From Pyrinomonadaceae bacterium (GTDB lineage: Bacteria > Acidobacteriota > Blastocatellia > Pyrinomonadales > Pyrinomonadaceae), in assembly GCA_019694345.1 (NCBI GenBank), contig JAIBCA010000043.1, forward strand, positions 1-64,000: a stretch of 64,000 bases of DNA, written 5' to 3'. Positions 6,931-15,946 of the stretch are shown in pieces. The notes beneath the pieces are model-generated. The model saw nothing but the letters and a program-made list of their open reading frames with translations, ran no database searches and was not told the origin of the DNA. The stretch's first letter is position 1; every line of letters begins with the position of its first letter. Position numbers and translations under genes: made by a program.

Positions 6931-9449
6931 TAAATATTTCTTCTCAGGGACTGCCGGTCGCCGCTCCGCAGACGGTCGGGATGAATGCGGCGAAGCTGAA
7001 TCAGATCGACGCACTTGTCGAGGCTGATATCGCGGCGAAGAAGCTGCCCGGAGCCGTTGTGCTCGTCGGGCATAAGGGCAAGATAGTTTTTCGCAAGGCT
7101 TACGGCAACCGTTCGCTTGTGCCGACGGTTGAGCCGATGACTGTCGATACGATATTCGATCTGGCAAGTCTGACCAAACCGATCGCGACGGCGACGTCGA
7201 TCATGATCCTCGTCGAGCAGGGCAAACTGCGATTGAGCGACACCGTCGGGATGTACATCACCGACATCGACGACCCGCAGGCCAAACGCGTCACCATCCA
7301 GCAGCTCCTGACGCACACCTCCGGCTACCGCCCCGATTTCGACCTCGGCGAAAAGTGGACCGGCCGGACCGGCATGCTCGCCGCTCTGAAAAAAGAAAAA
7401 CTCCGAGCGGCTCCGGGAACGAGGTTTGTTTATTCGGATATTGGGTTTATTGTGCTGGGTGAGATTGTTGCTAGAGTTTCCGGCAAGCCGTTGGATACGT
7501 TTGTTTCGCAAGCAACGGGAAGACTTGGCCAGATCAATCATTTGTTCGTTCCAATCGTGCCCATCGGCGTGCTCCGTTTTTCTCCTAACACACCGCAGGC
7601 CGAGATTGACCGTCAATCAGCAGCAAAGTTTGAAAGTGAAAGTGCGAACCGGCGACGATATGCACTACTGGCTCCGACTGAAAATATTCGCGGCCAAAAT
7701 AGTTATCTCGGGCTCAAATTCGACGGCGATGAGAAAACTGGAGATGAGATTCTTCGAGGACAAGTTCACGACCCAACGGCTTATCGCATGGGCGGCGTTG
7801 CCGGCCACGCTGGACTGTTTTCCACCGCTGACGATCTCGCCCGCTACTGCCAGATGCTCCTGAACGGCGGGACGCTGGACGGGAAGCGGGTAATGTCGGC
7901 GCAGACGGTGGCGAAGATGACGGAGCCGTTGGTGGTTAGCGAGTCGGGCGATGCTCGGGGCCTCGGGTGGGACATGAACACTTCGTTCTCGTCGAATCGC
8001 GGCGACCTTTTTCCGCTTGGGTCGTTTGGGCATACGGGGTTTACGGGGACGAGTGTTTGGATCGACCGAGTTTCGCAGACGTTTGTCGTCTTTCTCTCTA
8101 ACCGCGTTCACCCCGACGGCAAAGGCGACGTCGGACCGCTGAGAGCGAAGGTCGCGACGGTCGTAGCTTCTGCGGTCGAGGATACGCCGATCGAGAAATG
8201 GAAAGCCGCCGAGGCCGAGTTCAATGCGGCGGTTGCGGCCCAGGTGCCAAGGTTTAAGGCACAACTCGACGCCGCGAATAATCCGCAATCCGCGATCCGC
8301 AATCCGCAATCCGCAATGGTTTTGAACGGCATCGACATTTTGGAACGGGACAAATTTAAGCAGCTTGACGGGTTAAAGATCGGGCTGGTGACCAATCACA
8401 CCGGCCGCAATCTGGCGGGGAAGCAGACGATCGATATTTTGAAAGAAGCTGCGAATGTGACGCTCGTCTCGCTCTTTTCGCCCGAGCACGGCATTCGCGG
8501 CGAGCTCGATACCGAGAAGATCGATGACAGCAAAGACGAAAAGACGGGTCTGCCGGTTTACTCGCTTTATAAGGACGGTATGCGGCGGCCAAAGCCTGAG
8601 CAGCTTGCCGGGCTGGACGCGATCGTTTACGACATTCAGGACATCGGAGCGAGATTCTACACATACACCGCAACGCTCAAGAATGTAATGGAAGAGGCCG
8701 CAAAGGCCAAAATTCCGGTCATCGTCCTCGATCGCCCAAACCCGATAAACGGCGATTTGATCGAAGGTGCACCGGCAGACGAAGACAAACTCTCGTTCAT
8801 CGCCGCTCACACGATACCGGTCAGATACGGCCTGACGATCGGCGAACTCGGCACGATGATGAACGCCGAACGAAGGATCGGTGCCGACCTGCGGGTTATC
8901 AAGATGGAAGGCTGGAGCCGTTCGATGTGGTTTGACGAGACCGGCCAGACGTGGGTAAACCCAAGCCCCAATATGCGTTCGCTGACCGAGGCCACGTTGT
9001 ACCCGGGGATCGGGCTGCTTGAGACGACGAACGTCTCGGTCGGCCGCGGCACCGACACGCCGTTCGAGATCGTCGGTGCGCCGTGGATCGACGGCCGCAA
9101 ATTAGCTGCTTATTTGAACTCGCGAAGCATCCGCGGTGTAAGGTTCGTCCCCGTCAGATTTAGGCCGAGGGCGTCTGTTTTCAAAGATGAAGAATGCGGC
9201 GGCATCAACATCGTCATCACCAACCGCGACGAGTTCAATTCGGTTAGGACCGGATATGAGATCGCGGCAGCCCTTCGAAAGAACTACCCGGCCGACTGGC
9301 AGGTCGATAAATATGCCAGATTGCTTGTAAACAGCGAGGTGCTCGAAGCGGTCAAACGGGGCGATACGCCGCAAATGATCGAGAACGTGGCAGCGGCGAA
9401 AAATGATGAATTCGCGCGTCGTCGGGCATTATATTTGCTTTACAAATGA
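6831..9449 (+). CDS. Fused beta-lactamase-fold hydrolase (AmiE-like) and DUF1343/NamZ exo-muramidase
   Basis: This 872-residue protein has a signal peptide, a beta-lactamase-family serine hydrolase domain (about 45-470) and a C-terminal DUF1343 domain (about 490-872). In the first domain SLTK at 113-116 is the SxxK nucleophile motif and YSD follows about 85 residues later, with the typical HDPTAYRMGGVAGHAGLFS segment. DUF1343 is the NamZ family, exo-enzymes that release non-reducing-end MurNAc; LVTNHTGR, FSPEHGIRG and VLDRPNPINGD are visible. In Bacillus subtilis the counterparts AmiE (YbbE), NagZ (YbbD) and NamZ (YbbC) are three secreted proteins of one operon. The ATG at 6831 is listed; ATG 6864 would give a cleaner signal peptide. 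The signal-peptide core comes from an inverted repeat and the linker from a heptamer repeat. About 7430-7790 looks more AT-rich than its flanks and contains segments not usual in the domain. The amidase function is inferred from the family. Confidence 0.88.
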   Translation: MRFLDVLGFRSMKRGAGSLIYPFFVCVYLCLSAVNISSQGLPVAAPQTVGMNAAKLNQIDALVEADIAAKKLPGAVVLVGHKGKIVFRKAYGNRSLVPTVEPMTVDTIFDLASLTKPIATATSIMILVEQGKLRLSDTVGMYITDIDDPQAKRVTIQQLLTHTSGYRPDFDLGEKWTGRTGMLAALKKEKLRAAPGTRFVYSDIGFIVLGEIVARVSGKPLDTFVSQATGRLGQINHLFVPIVPIGVLRFSPNTPQAEIDRQSAAKFESESANRRRYALLAPTENIRGQNSYLGLKFDGDEKTGDEILRGQVHDPTAYRMGGVAGHAGLFSTADDLARYCQMLLNGGTLDGKRVMSAQTVAKMTEPLVVSESGDARGLGWDMNTSFSSNRGDLFPLGSFGHTGFTGTSVWIDRVSQTFVVFLSNRVHPDGKGDVGPLRAKVATVVASAVEDTPIEKWKAAEAEFNAAVAAQVPRFKAQLDAANNPQSAIRNPQSAMVLNGIDILERDKFKQLDGLKIGLVTNHTGRNLAGKQTIDILKEAANVTLVSLFSPEHGIRGELDTEKIDDSKDEKTGLPVYSLYKDGMRRPKPEQLAGLDAIVYDIQDIGARFYTYTATLKNVMEEAAKAKIPVIVLDRPNPINGDLIEGAPADEDKLSFIAAHTIPVRYGLTIGELGTMMNAERRIGADLRVIKMEGWSRSMWFDETGQTWVNPSPNMRSLTEATLYPGIGLLETTNVSVGRGTDTPFEIVGAPWIDGRKLAAYLNSRSIRGVRFVPVRFRPRASVFKDEECGGINIVITNRDEFNSVRTGYEIAAALRKNYPADWQVDKYARLLVNSEVLEAVKRGDTPQMIENVAAAKNDEFARRRALYLLYK
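8280..8314 (+). repeat. Heptamer tandem repeat (AATCCGC) forming the interdomain linker
   Basis: Five tandem units of AATCCGC (the third is GATCCGC) occupy 8280-8314 and encode a linker reading NPQSAIRNPQS. Being 35 bp long and followed by ATG at 8315-8318, the array joins the serine hydrolase domain to the NamZ domain in frame. The ATG just after it could be the former start of a separate NamZ gene. A related array is present inside pyrB at 49992-50026. Confidence 0.75.
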
Positions 9450-9561
9450 GCGGTTTAGAGTTATAAACATTGCAGAATTAACACGACTGTAAGAAAGTAG
9501 CCATTTTATTACGTTTACGCGAAACGAATCGGGTTTTTGTATCCCTAGTGATAACGAAAAT

Positions 9562-9590
9562 TTGAATAAAACTCCATAAACGTCAATATT
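9562..9590 (+). promoter_or_regulatory. Weak candidate promoter for the TonB receptor gene
   Basis: TTGAAT, a 17-bp spacer and AATATT lie about 55 bp upstream of the receptor start in an AT-rich 196-bp intergenic region. The -35 is good and the -10 is poor (4 of 6 matches). A strong purine-rich ribosome binding site (AAAGGAAAGGAAA) precedes the ATG at 9646. Confidence 0.3.
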
Positions 9591-9645
9591 CCTTATGGAT
9601 TAAACTCTTGGCTTCAGAAGAAAAATCGACAAAGGAAAGGAAAAT

Positions 9646-12600
9646 ATGAGCAAAAAAGCATTGTTTTCGATAATTTTTGCGATCTCCTGCCTGCTCTCGT
9701 TCAGTGCGGTCTCATTCGCACAAGAGGTCACAGGATCTATCGCCGGCGCCGTTCGCGACGCCAATGGTGCCGCAGTAGCCGGTGCCACCGTTACCATTTC
9801 GGACCCCTCAAAGGGCAATCTCGTCGTGCGTACGCTGACCACTAATGAGGACGGTCTGTTTTCCGTTCCGAATATCGCGATCAGTACCTACACCGTCACG
9901 GTAGAGGCTGCCAATTTCAAGAAATCGGTCAGCACCGACATCAAGGTCGACGTCGGTCAGCGACGGTCCGTGGAGGTGACGCTGACGGCCGGAAACATTT
10001 CCGAGACCGTGACCGTCACGGCAGATCCGGTGACGGTGGACCTCGCTTCGCCGACCAGCGGTACTGTCATCAATGGCGATCAGGTTCGCGAGCTTTCGAT
10101 CAATAACCGCAACTTTACCCAGCTTGTGACCCTCGCTCCGGGTGTCTCGAATGACCTCTCGGACCAGGTTTACCAAGGTACGGTCAACCCCGAAGGACAG
10201 GCGAATACGGTCCAGATATCGGTCAACGGTGCACGTTCGAGCCAGAATACGTTCACGGTTGACGGTGCGGACATTACCGACCGCGGGTCGAACCTGACCA
10301 TCCAGGCTTATCCGAGCGTCGATTCGATCGGTGAGTTCCGCGTGCTTCGCTCGCTGTACCCGGCCGAATCCGGACGCAGCGGCGGCGGCCAGGTCAACGT
10401 CGTTACCCGCAGTGGTACGAGCAAGTTTCGATTCAGTGCTTTCGAATTTGTAAGAAACGATAAGTTCAACGCAAACACTCCGCTGATCAACAGCCAGACC
10501 ACTCCGGTTCTCGGCCGTAACGCGGATGGCAAGGCGATCCGTCCGCCGTTCCGTTACAACAACTACGGTTTCACGATCGGCGGCCCGGTTTACTTTCTTA
10601 ACTTTGGCGAAAATGACAAGGGCTGGTTCCGCAAATGGGACAAGACGTTCTTCTTCTTTTCAGAGGAGCAGCGTAAGGACCGCCGCTCGCAGACGCTGAC
10701 CTCGACGGTTCCGACCGCACAGCAGCGTGCCGGATTCTTTACGGTGCCGATCTGCCTGCAGGCTACGGGCACGACCTGTACCGTGACTCAGGCCGCCAAT
10801 ACGACGCTGCCGAACATTAACCCGATCGCGGCTCAGTACATTCAGTACATCTACAACAACCTGCCGCTGCCGAACACGACGGTCGCGAACCAGTTGATCG
10901 CAGTTGCACCGAACGTCGCTGATTTTCGTCAGGAAGTGTTGAAGATCGATCATAGCTTCTCGGACAAATGGTCGATGTATTACAGATATCAGCAGGACAA
11001 GATCCCAACGATCGACGTCAACTCGCTGTTCTCGTCGGGTTCGGGCCTGCCGGGAGTTTCGACGACCTCGACGAACTCGCCGGGCCGCACGCACACGCTG
11101 CAGTCGACCTATGCATTCACGCCGACCTTTATCGTCGAAGCAAGATATACGTTCGGCTACGGAGCGATCCTGAGCGAGAACATCGGCCTTCTGTCGCGTG
11201 CCCGCTCACCGATCAATCCGCCACTCGCGTACACAAATCAGCGTGACCGCGTGCCGACTATCAGCGGAAACGGATTCAGCGCACTTCAGAGCTTCGGACC
11301 GTATGACAACTTCTCCTGGAAGTCGAATACGGCCGGCTCTGCGACCTGGATCAAGGGCAATCACACGATGAAATTCGGCCTAATGTACTCGAAGTACCGC
11401 AAGAACGAAAACGCTCTCGCCGGTAACAACGAAGGCATTTTCTCCGGATTTAACACCCCGGGTGCAACGTCGAACGTGATCGCGACCGGCGGAACCACGA
11501 CCCAGCAGTTGTGGGCGAACTTCCTGATGGGAACGAACGTTTCGTTCACTCAGGCGAGCTTTGACTACACGGCCGACCTTCGGCAAAAGGCGTTTGAGGC
11601 CTATGCACAGGACGAATGGAAGATCCGTCGTAATCTGACGTTGTATGCCGGTATTCGCTACTCGTTCTTCGGTTCGCCGTGGGACAAGAACGGCCGTCTG
11701 ACCAACTTTGTTCCTGAGTTGTGGAGTGCCGCAGCTGCCCCGGCAGTTACGGGTGCCGGTAACCGCGTTGTGGGTACCGGTAACTTCTGTAACGGAATGA
11801 TCAACAACGGTCAGAACAACGTTGCGTTCCCGAACTGCACCACGACCCAGTCGCCGTGGGGCAAGTTCATCCTGGATGTCTCGAAGAAGGATTTTGCTCC
11901 CCGCATCGGCATGGCGTGGGATCCTTTCGGCAAGGGTGATACCTCGGTCCGTATGGGCTATGGTATCTACCACGAGCAGGTGCTCAATGGTATGGTGCTG
12001 CAGATGATAGGGCTCAATCCGCCGTTCCAGCAGACCTGTTCTGTGACGGGTGTCAATCTGTCAAACCCGACACCGGGCGGATGTACCGCGATCGTCGCGA
12101 GCGCGGCGGCGAACAATATTCGCTCGATCGATCCGCATTGGCAGACGCCGTACATGCAGCATTGGTCGCTTGACGTCCAGCGTCAGCTGACGAGCAAGAC
12201 CGTCGTAACGGTCGGATACTATGGTTCGAAGGGAACTAACCTTATCGGTGGTTTTGAAAAGAACCTTGTTCGTCCGGGTGATGCTATCAACCGCGGAGCT
12301 ACGGGCTGTGCTACCGGTGCGACCTATTTGGGCGGGCCGGGCGTCACGCTTGGACCGTGTCAGGTTGCCGGAACGGCGTTCCTGAGTTCGGCGGCGACAG
12401 CAATTCTCGACCAGATCAGGCCGTATCGCGGTTACCGTTCGATCCAGGCCGTCGAGACCCGTTACAATTCGAGCTACCACAGCATGCAGGTTTCAGCACA
12501 GCATCGTTTTGACGGTGCCTCGCAGGTCAACCTTGCATACACGTGGGCCAAGAACCTGACGGATGCTCAGAACGACCGTTCGACCTCGCCGCAGAACACC

Positions 12601-13263
12601 TATGATATGACCCTTGAAAAGGGCCGTGCCGCACTTGATCGCCGTCATATTTTGACGATCAACTACGTGTACGAACTTCCTTTCTTCAAGGATCAGAAGG
12701 GTATTGCCGGCAAGATCCTGGGCGGATGGCAGGCATCGGGAATTATCACTTACCAGACCGGACTTCCGTTCACTCCGACCGTTTCGTCGTATGACGCATC
12801 AGGACTCGGATTGATCCCGGCCCTCGTCGCCGGTGCACGTCCGAATCTGACCTGTGACCCGAACGCAAATGCGCCGCACACGGTAGAGCAGTGGTTCAAC
12901 ACGTCGTGCTTCGAGGTCGTTCCGGTCAGCAACACCGATCCGAACTTCCCGATCTCGAATCGTGTCGGAAACGGCGGACGCGGTATCATCAACGGACCGA
13001 TCACGCGAAGGGTGGACTTCACGCTTTCGAAGAACATTCGGTTCAACGAGCGTTTCCGCATGCAGCTTCGCGGTGAGGCGTTCAACGTGATGAACTGGAC
13101 CAACTTCCGTGCATTGAGCACGGTCGTTTGGAACGCCACGACCCGTCCGGTCAATTACCCGATCGGTACGAGCACGGGTGGTAACGGCTCGTCGACGTTC
13201 GGACGGGTTACGAGCTATCGTGACCCGCGTGTACTCCAGTTTGGTATCAAACTTAACTTCTAA
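9646..13263 (+). CDS. TonB-dependent outer-membrane receptor with carboxypeptidase-regulatory N-domain
   Basis: This 1205-residue outer-membrane protein has a signal peptide (cleavage after SFA, about residue 25). A carboxypeptidase regulatory-like beta-sandwich domain follows (about 27-110, starting GSIAGAVRDANGAAVAGA), then a plug domain (about 125-260, with VNGARSSQNTFTVDGAD) and a long beta-barrel ending in the aromatic C-terminus FGIKLNF. This Oar-like build is abundant in Acidobacteriota. Its place between the secreted AmiE/NamZ fusion and nagA suggests import of muropeptides or amino-sugar oligomers across the outer membrane, but substrate cannot be read from sequence. A strong Shine-Dalgarno sequence precedes the ATG and an intrinsic terminator follows. 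No separate SusD-like lipoprotein is present. Confidence 0.95.
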   Translation: MSKKALFSIIFAISCLLSFSAVSFAQEVTGSIAGAVRDANGAAVAGATVTISDPSKGNLVVRTLTTNEDGLFSVPNIAISTYTVTVEAANFKKSVSTDIKVDVGQRRSVEVTLTAGNISETVTVTADPVTVDLASPTSGTVINGDQVRELSINNRNFTQLVTLAPGVSNDLSDQVYQGTVNPEGQANTVQISVNGARSSQNTFTVDGADITDRGSNLTIQAYPSVDSIGEFRVLRSLYPAESGRSGGGQVNVVTRSGTSKFRFSAFEFVRNDKFNANTPLINSQTTPVLGRNADGKAIRPPFRYNNYGFTIGGPVYFLNFGENDKGWFRKWDKTFFFFSEEQRKDRRSQTLTSTVPTAQQRAGFFTVPICLQATGTTCTVTQAANTTLPNINPIAAQYIQYIYNNLPLPNTTVANQLIAVAPNVADFRQEVLKIDHSFSDKWSMYYRYQQDKIPTIDVNSLFSSGSGLPGVSTTSTNSPGRTHTLQSTYAFTPTFIVEARYTFGYGAILSENIGLLSRARSPINPPLAYTNQRDRVPTISGNGFSALQSFGPYDNFSWKSNTAGSATWIKGNHTMKFGLMYSKYRKNENALAGNNEGIFSGFNTPGATSNVIATGGTTTQQLWANFLMGTNVSFTQASFDYTADLRQKAFEAYAQDEWKIRRNLTLYAGIRYSFFGSPWDKNGRLTNFVPELWSAAAAPAVTGAGNRVVGTGNFCNGMINNGQNNVAFPNCTTTQSPWGKFILDVSKKDFAPRIGMAWDPFGKGDTSVRMGYGIYHEQVLNGMVLQMIGLNPPFQQTCSVTGVNLSNPTPGGCTAIVASAAANNIRSIDPHWQTPYMQHWSLDVQRQLTSKTVVTVGYYGSKGTNLIGGFEKNLVRPGDAINRGATGCATGATYLGGPGVTLGPCQVAGTAFLSSAATAILDQIRPYRGYRSIQAVETRYNSSYHSMQVSAQHRFDGASQVNLAYTWAKNLTDAQNDRSTSPQNTYDMTLEKGRAALDRRHILTINYVYELPFFKDQKGIAGKILGGWQASGIITYQTGLPFTPTVSSYDASGLGLIPALVAGARPNLTCDPNANAPHTVEQWFNTSCFEVVPVSNTDPNFPISNRVGNGGRGIINGPITRRVDFTLSKNIRFNERFRMQLRGEAFNVMNWTNFRALSTVVWNATTRPVNYPIGTSTGGNGSSTFGRVTSYRDPRVLQFGIKLNF

Positions 13264-13285
13264 GTTCGATGCTGTTTTTGCCGAG

Positions 13286-13326
13286 AGGCCCGTGGATCCA
13301 TATGGAACCGCGGGCCTTTCGCTTTT
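13286..13326 (+). terminator. Intrinsic terminator after the TonB receptor
   Basis: A 10-bp stem, AGGCCCGTGG paired with CCGCGGGCCT (one G-U pair), has a 12-nt loop and is followed by TTCGCTTTT. It begins about 23 bp after the receptor stop codon, so the receptor and nagA are probably only partly co-transcribed. Confidence 0.75.
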
Positions 13327-13352
13327 GGGACGTAATGTGAAAAGATTCAATT

Positions 13353-14504
13353 ATGGCTTCGATCCTAATTAAAGACATCGTGCTTGCGGAACAAAATGTC
13401 ACCCGACCGACGGACATTTTTGTCGAAGACGGGCACATCATCTCGCTCTCAAACGTTGAGGATGGCCGTGTCGCTGACATTGTGATCGACGGAGCCGGCT
13501 CGACGGCATTTGCCGGATTTGTCGATATCCATATACATGGTGCTGTCGGCGTGGATATCAACGAGGGTGACGCCGAGTCGATGTTTCGGGTAGCCGCGTT
13601 TTTGGCAAACAACGGCGTTACGTCGTGGGTGCCGACGCTCGTGCCCGATTCGGACGAGAACTATCGACGCGTGATCGGCGAGATCGAGCGTTTGATGCAG
13701 ATCCAGGCCGGAAAACCGGTCGCTCAGGCGGTCGGCGTACATTACGAGGGAGTTTTTGCCAACGAAAAGATGTGCGGAGCTCTGCGGCCTGAGTACTTCA
13801 GGCGATTTGCCGACTCGGGGTCGATCGGCCTTCCGACCCTGAAAAGCGGCGTTCACGTCACCACTCTCGCCCCTGAGGCGGACGGCGGGATCGACCTCAT
13901 CAAACAACTGGTCTCTGATGGATGGACGCCGTTGATCGGCCACACGCGGGCGGACATCGCGACTCTCGATGCTGCATTTGCGGCCGGGGCACGGCATTTA
14001 ACGCATTTCTTTAACGCGATGACCGGCGTTCATCATCGCGATGTAGGCGTTGCCGGGTGGGCATTGACCAACGACGAAGTGACATTCGATATCATAGCGG
14101 ACGGCATCCATGTCGAGCCGCGAATGTTGAAGATGGCGGTTGATTCAAAACGGCCCGACAATGTTTCGCTGATCAGCGATTCGGTCGCTCCGACAGGACT
14201 CGGCGATGGTAGTTTTGAGCTGTGGGGCGAGACCGTGTCAGTCGTTAACGGGCGTACACGCAACGAACGCGGGAGCATTGCGGGTTCCGTGATAACGATG
14301 CTGGATGCGTTTCACCAAATGTCGCAACTAGGATATTCCGCCCACGACCTTTCGATAATGACGTCGCTCAATCCCGCACGAACGATCGGAATTGACGGCA
14401 TGGTCGGTTCGATCGAGGTCGGGATGTGCGCGGATATCGTTTTGATCGACGATTCGGGTTCGGTAATGCAAACGATCGTTCGCGGGGTGCCGACCGATAA
14501 CTAA
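13353..14504 (+). CDS. nagA: N-acetylglucosamine-6-phosphate deacetylase
   Basis: This 383-residue amidohydrolase converts GlcNAc-6-P to GlcN-6-P in the cytoplasm, the step after MurQ. NagA marks in order: DIHIHGAVGVDINEG (metal-binding HxH near residue 65), VGVHYEGVFANEKMCGAL (the NagA GxHxEGP-like loop), GHTRAD, HLTHFFNAMTGVHHRDVG, ADGIHVEP and ISDSVAPTG with the catalytic aspartate. Length is normal. It completes the salvage pathway begun by the kinase and MurQ; a GlcN-6-P deaminase (nagB) is not in the window. An intrinsic terminator separates it from the receptor gene upstream. Confidence 0.95.
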   Translation: MASILIKDIVLAEQNVTRPTDIFVEDGHIISLSNVEDGRVADIVIDGAGSTAFAGFVDIHIHGAVGVDINEGDAESMFRVAAFLANNGVTSWVPTLVPDSDENYRRVIGEIERLMQIQAGKPVAQAVGVHYEGVFANEKMCGALRPEYFRRFADSGSIGLPTLKSGVHVTTLAPEADGGIDLIKQLVSDGWTPLIGHTRADIATLDAAFAAGARHLTHFFNAMTGVHHRDVGVAGWALTNDEVTFDIIADGIHVEPRMLKMAVDSKRPDNVSLISDSVAPTGLGDGSFELWGETVSVVNGRTRNERGSIAGSVITMLDAFHQMSQLGYSAHDLSIMTSLNPARTIGIDGMVGSIEVGMCADIVLIDDSGSVMQTIVRGVPTDN

Positions 14505-14534
14505 AATGGCCGCAGAGCTGACGCCCTGCGGCCA
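14505..14534 (-). terminator. Hairpin between convergent nagA and the Spy-like gene
   Basis: A perfect 9-bp stem, TGGCCGCAG/CTGCGGCCA (14507-14515 with 14526-14534), has a 10-nt loop. On the minus strand it is followed by TTTTAG, so it best fits termination of the Spy-like gene; it may also halt nagA transcripts. Confidence 0.6.
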
Positions 14535-14557
14535 ACGTATCAATAGGCCTGGTAGGT

Positions 14558-15085
14558 CTACTGAGCGTCCGTACCGGCCGGTCCGCCGGAGACACGGCCG
14601 AAGTGGCCGCCAAATCCGCCGCCAAATCCCTTATGGCCTTTGCCGCGTTCCGGGCGGTTCTTCATCAATTCGGCCGCCTTGGCCTTTTGCTCGTCGGACA
14701 GAATGGCAAAGATCTGAGCCTTGGTCTTTTCTTTTTCGACGATCATTTTGCCCATCAGTGCCGACTGTTCGGCGGCCAGAGCCTCGACTTTTGCCTGATC
14801 GAACGAACCGTCCGTTCCAAGAGCCGCCAACTTCTGATGCCCGTCGCGCATCTGCTGCGCGAGCGGTTCGATGTTCGTTCGACTCGCCTCGGTGATCTCC
14901 CTGACCTTGGCCTTTTGCTCGTCGGTCAGGTCCAATCCCCTGAGAAACATCATCGCCATATGCGGTCCGCCGCGGCGTCCGCCTAATTCACCCGAGCCCT
15001 TATTGACAGAGCGTTGAGCAACCACAAAGATCGCTCCGCCTACCAATACTACTACCGCCAAAATTCCAACTATTGTCTTTTTCAT
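14558..15085 (-). CDS. Spy/CpxP-like periplasmic stress protein (LTxxQ motif)
   Basis: This protein of about 175 residues has an N-terminal membrane/signal segment and a helical body with two LTxxQ-type motifs, LTDEQ and LSDEQ, the hallmark of the Spy/CpxP chaperone family. Residues between them are helical and rich in Lys, Glu and Ala. The C-terminus is Gly/Arg/His rich. The ATG at 15085 is chosen because GGAGA lies 7-8 bases upstream; a longer in-frame reading to 15217 would run over the regulatory region. Spy/CpxP proteins hold misfolded periplasmic proteins and CpxP also inhibits its sensor kinase. It is divergent from a response regulator/kinase pair, as cpxP is from cpxRA, with a CpxR-type box between them. 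Confidence 0.82.
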   Translation of the reverse strand: MKKTIVGILAVVVLVGGAIFVVAQRSVNKGSGELGGRRGGPHMAMMFLRGLDLTDEQKAKVREITEASRTNIEPLAQQMRDGHQKLAALGTDGSFDQAKVEALAAEQSALMGKMIVEKEKTKAQIFAILSDEQKAKAAELMKNRPERGKGHKGFGGGFGGHFGRVSGGPAGTDAQ

Positions 15086-15191
15086 GGTTTTCTCCATATC
15101 TATGATTCCGCAAGATCCGGCGACAACTCTCGCCGCTAAACAGTAAGACGAATTCGGCACTGGCCCGAATGTAGGTGATGTGTGAGTTTGT

Positions 15192-15206
15192 GTAAAGAAT
15201 TGTAAA
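15192..15206 (+). promoter_or_regulatory. Exact CpxR-type box GTAAA-N5-GTAAA
   Basis: GTAAAGAATTGTAAA matches the published E. coli CpxR consensus GTAAA-N5-GTAAA without mismatch. It lies in the spacer between the divergent Spy/CpxP-like gene and the OmpR-family regulator gene. A further GTAAA is at 15234-15238, directly before the regulator start. Binding by the adjacent regulator is inferred. Confidence 0.65.
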
Positions 15207-15238
15207 ACCGCCCCCATCGCTCACAAATATGACGTAAA

Positions 15239-15946
15239 ATGCTGACAGATATGAACAAGATAATCATCATCGATGACGACGAAGAGTTATGTGAGCTGGT
15301 CTCGGAATACCTGACTGTCGAGGGTTTTGAGGTGTCATCGGTCAACGACGGCGAGAGCGGGTTGGCGGCGGCCCTGTCGGGGGAATATGACATGGCGATA
15401 CTCGATGTCATGCTGCCGAAAATGAACGGGTTTGATGTGTTGAGAAATCTGCGGCTCGAGTCAAAGCTCCCCGTCATAATGCTGACAGCCAGAGGCGATG
15501 ATATGGAAAGGATAGTCGGACTCGAGATCGGCGCTGACGACTACCTGCCGAAGCCATTCAATCCGCGCGAATTGGCAGCCAGATTGCGGGCGATACTCCG
15601 AAGATCGGCGGGCGACGATCCGGAGAGTTCGCCGGACGCGATCGAAACGATCGCCGTTGACGGCGTCGAACTCACGCCGGCGTCTCGGGTAGTTTCGGTC
15701 GACGGGGCCGAGATCAATCTGACATCTGTCGAATTTGAACTCCTGCGGGAGTTGCTGAGTGAAGCAGGAAAGGTCGTCCGGAAAGAGGACCTCAGCGAGA
15801 GTGTGCTCGAACGCAAGCTGTCGGCCTTCGACCGAAGCCTCGACATGCATATCAGTAATTTGCGAAAGAAGCTGGGGCCGCGAGCTGACGGCAGCGACCG
15901 CATCAAGACGATCCGTTCTGTGGGGTATATTTACACTTTGGTATGA
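15239..15946 (+). CDS. OmpR-family response regulator (CpxR-like)
   Basis: This 235-residue regulator has an N-terminal receiver domain and a C-terminal winged-helix OmpR/PhoB DNA-binding domain. The receiver has the acidic cluster DDD at 12-14, the phosphorylation site Asp56 in AILDVMLPKMNG, LTARGDD and the LPKPF lysine loop. The effector domain covers about 140-235 and ends IRSVGYIYTLV. The start could be ATG 15239 or the in-frame ATG 15251; neither has a clear Shine-Dalgarno sequence. Its stop overlaps the kinase start in ATGA. The divergent Spy/CpxP-like gene and the GTAAA repeat support a Cpx-like envelope-stress role, but RstA/PhoP-type functions cannot be excluded. Confidence 0.92.
   Translation: MLTDMNKIIIIDDDEELCELVSEYLTVEGFEVSSVNDGESGLAAALSGEYDMAILDVMLPKMNGFDVLRNLRLESKLPVIMLTARGDDMERIVGLEIGADDYLPKPFNPRELAARLRAILRRSAGDDPESSPDAIETIAVDGVELTPASRVVSVDGAEINLTSVEFELLRELLSEAGKVVRKEDLSESVLERKLSAFDRSLDMHISNLRKKLGPRADGSDRIKTIRSVGYIYTLV

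Noticed and set aside
6659-7027. Plus-strand ORF carrying both arms of the inverted repeat
   Set aside because: It overlaps the LysR and hydrolase genes in another frame; its translation comes from the repeat element and is a typical false ORF.
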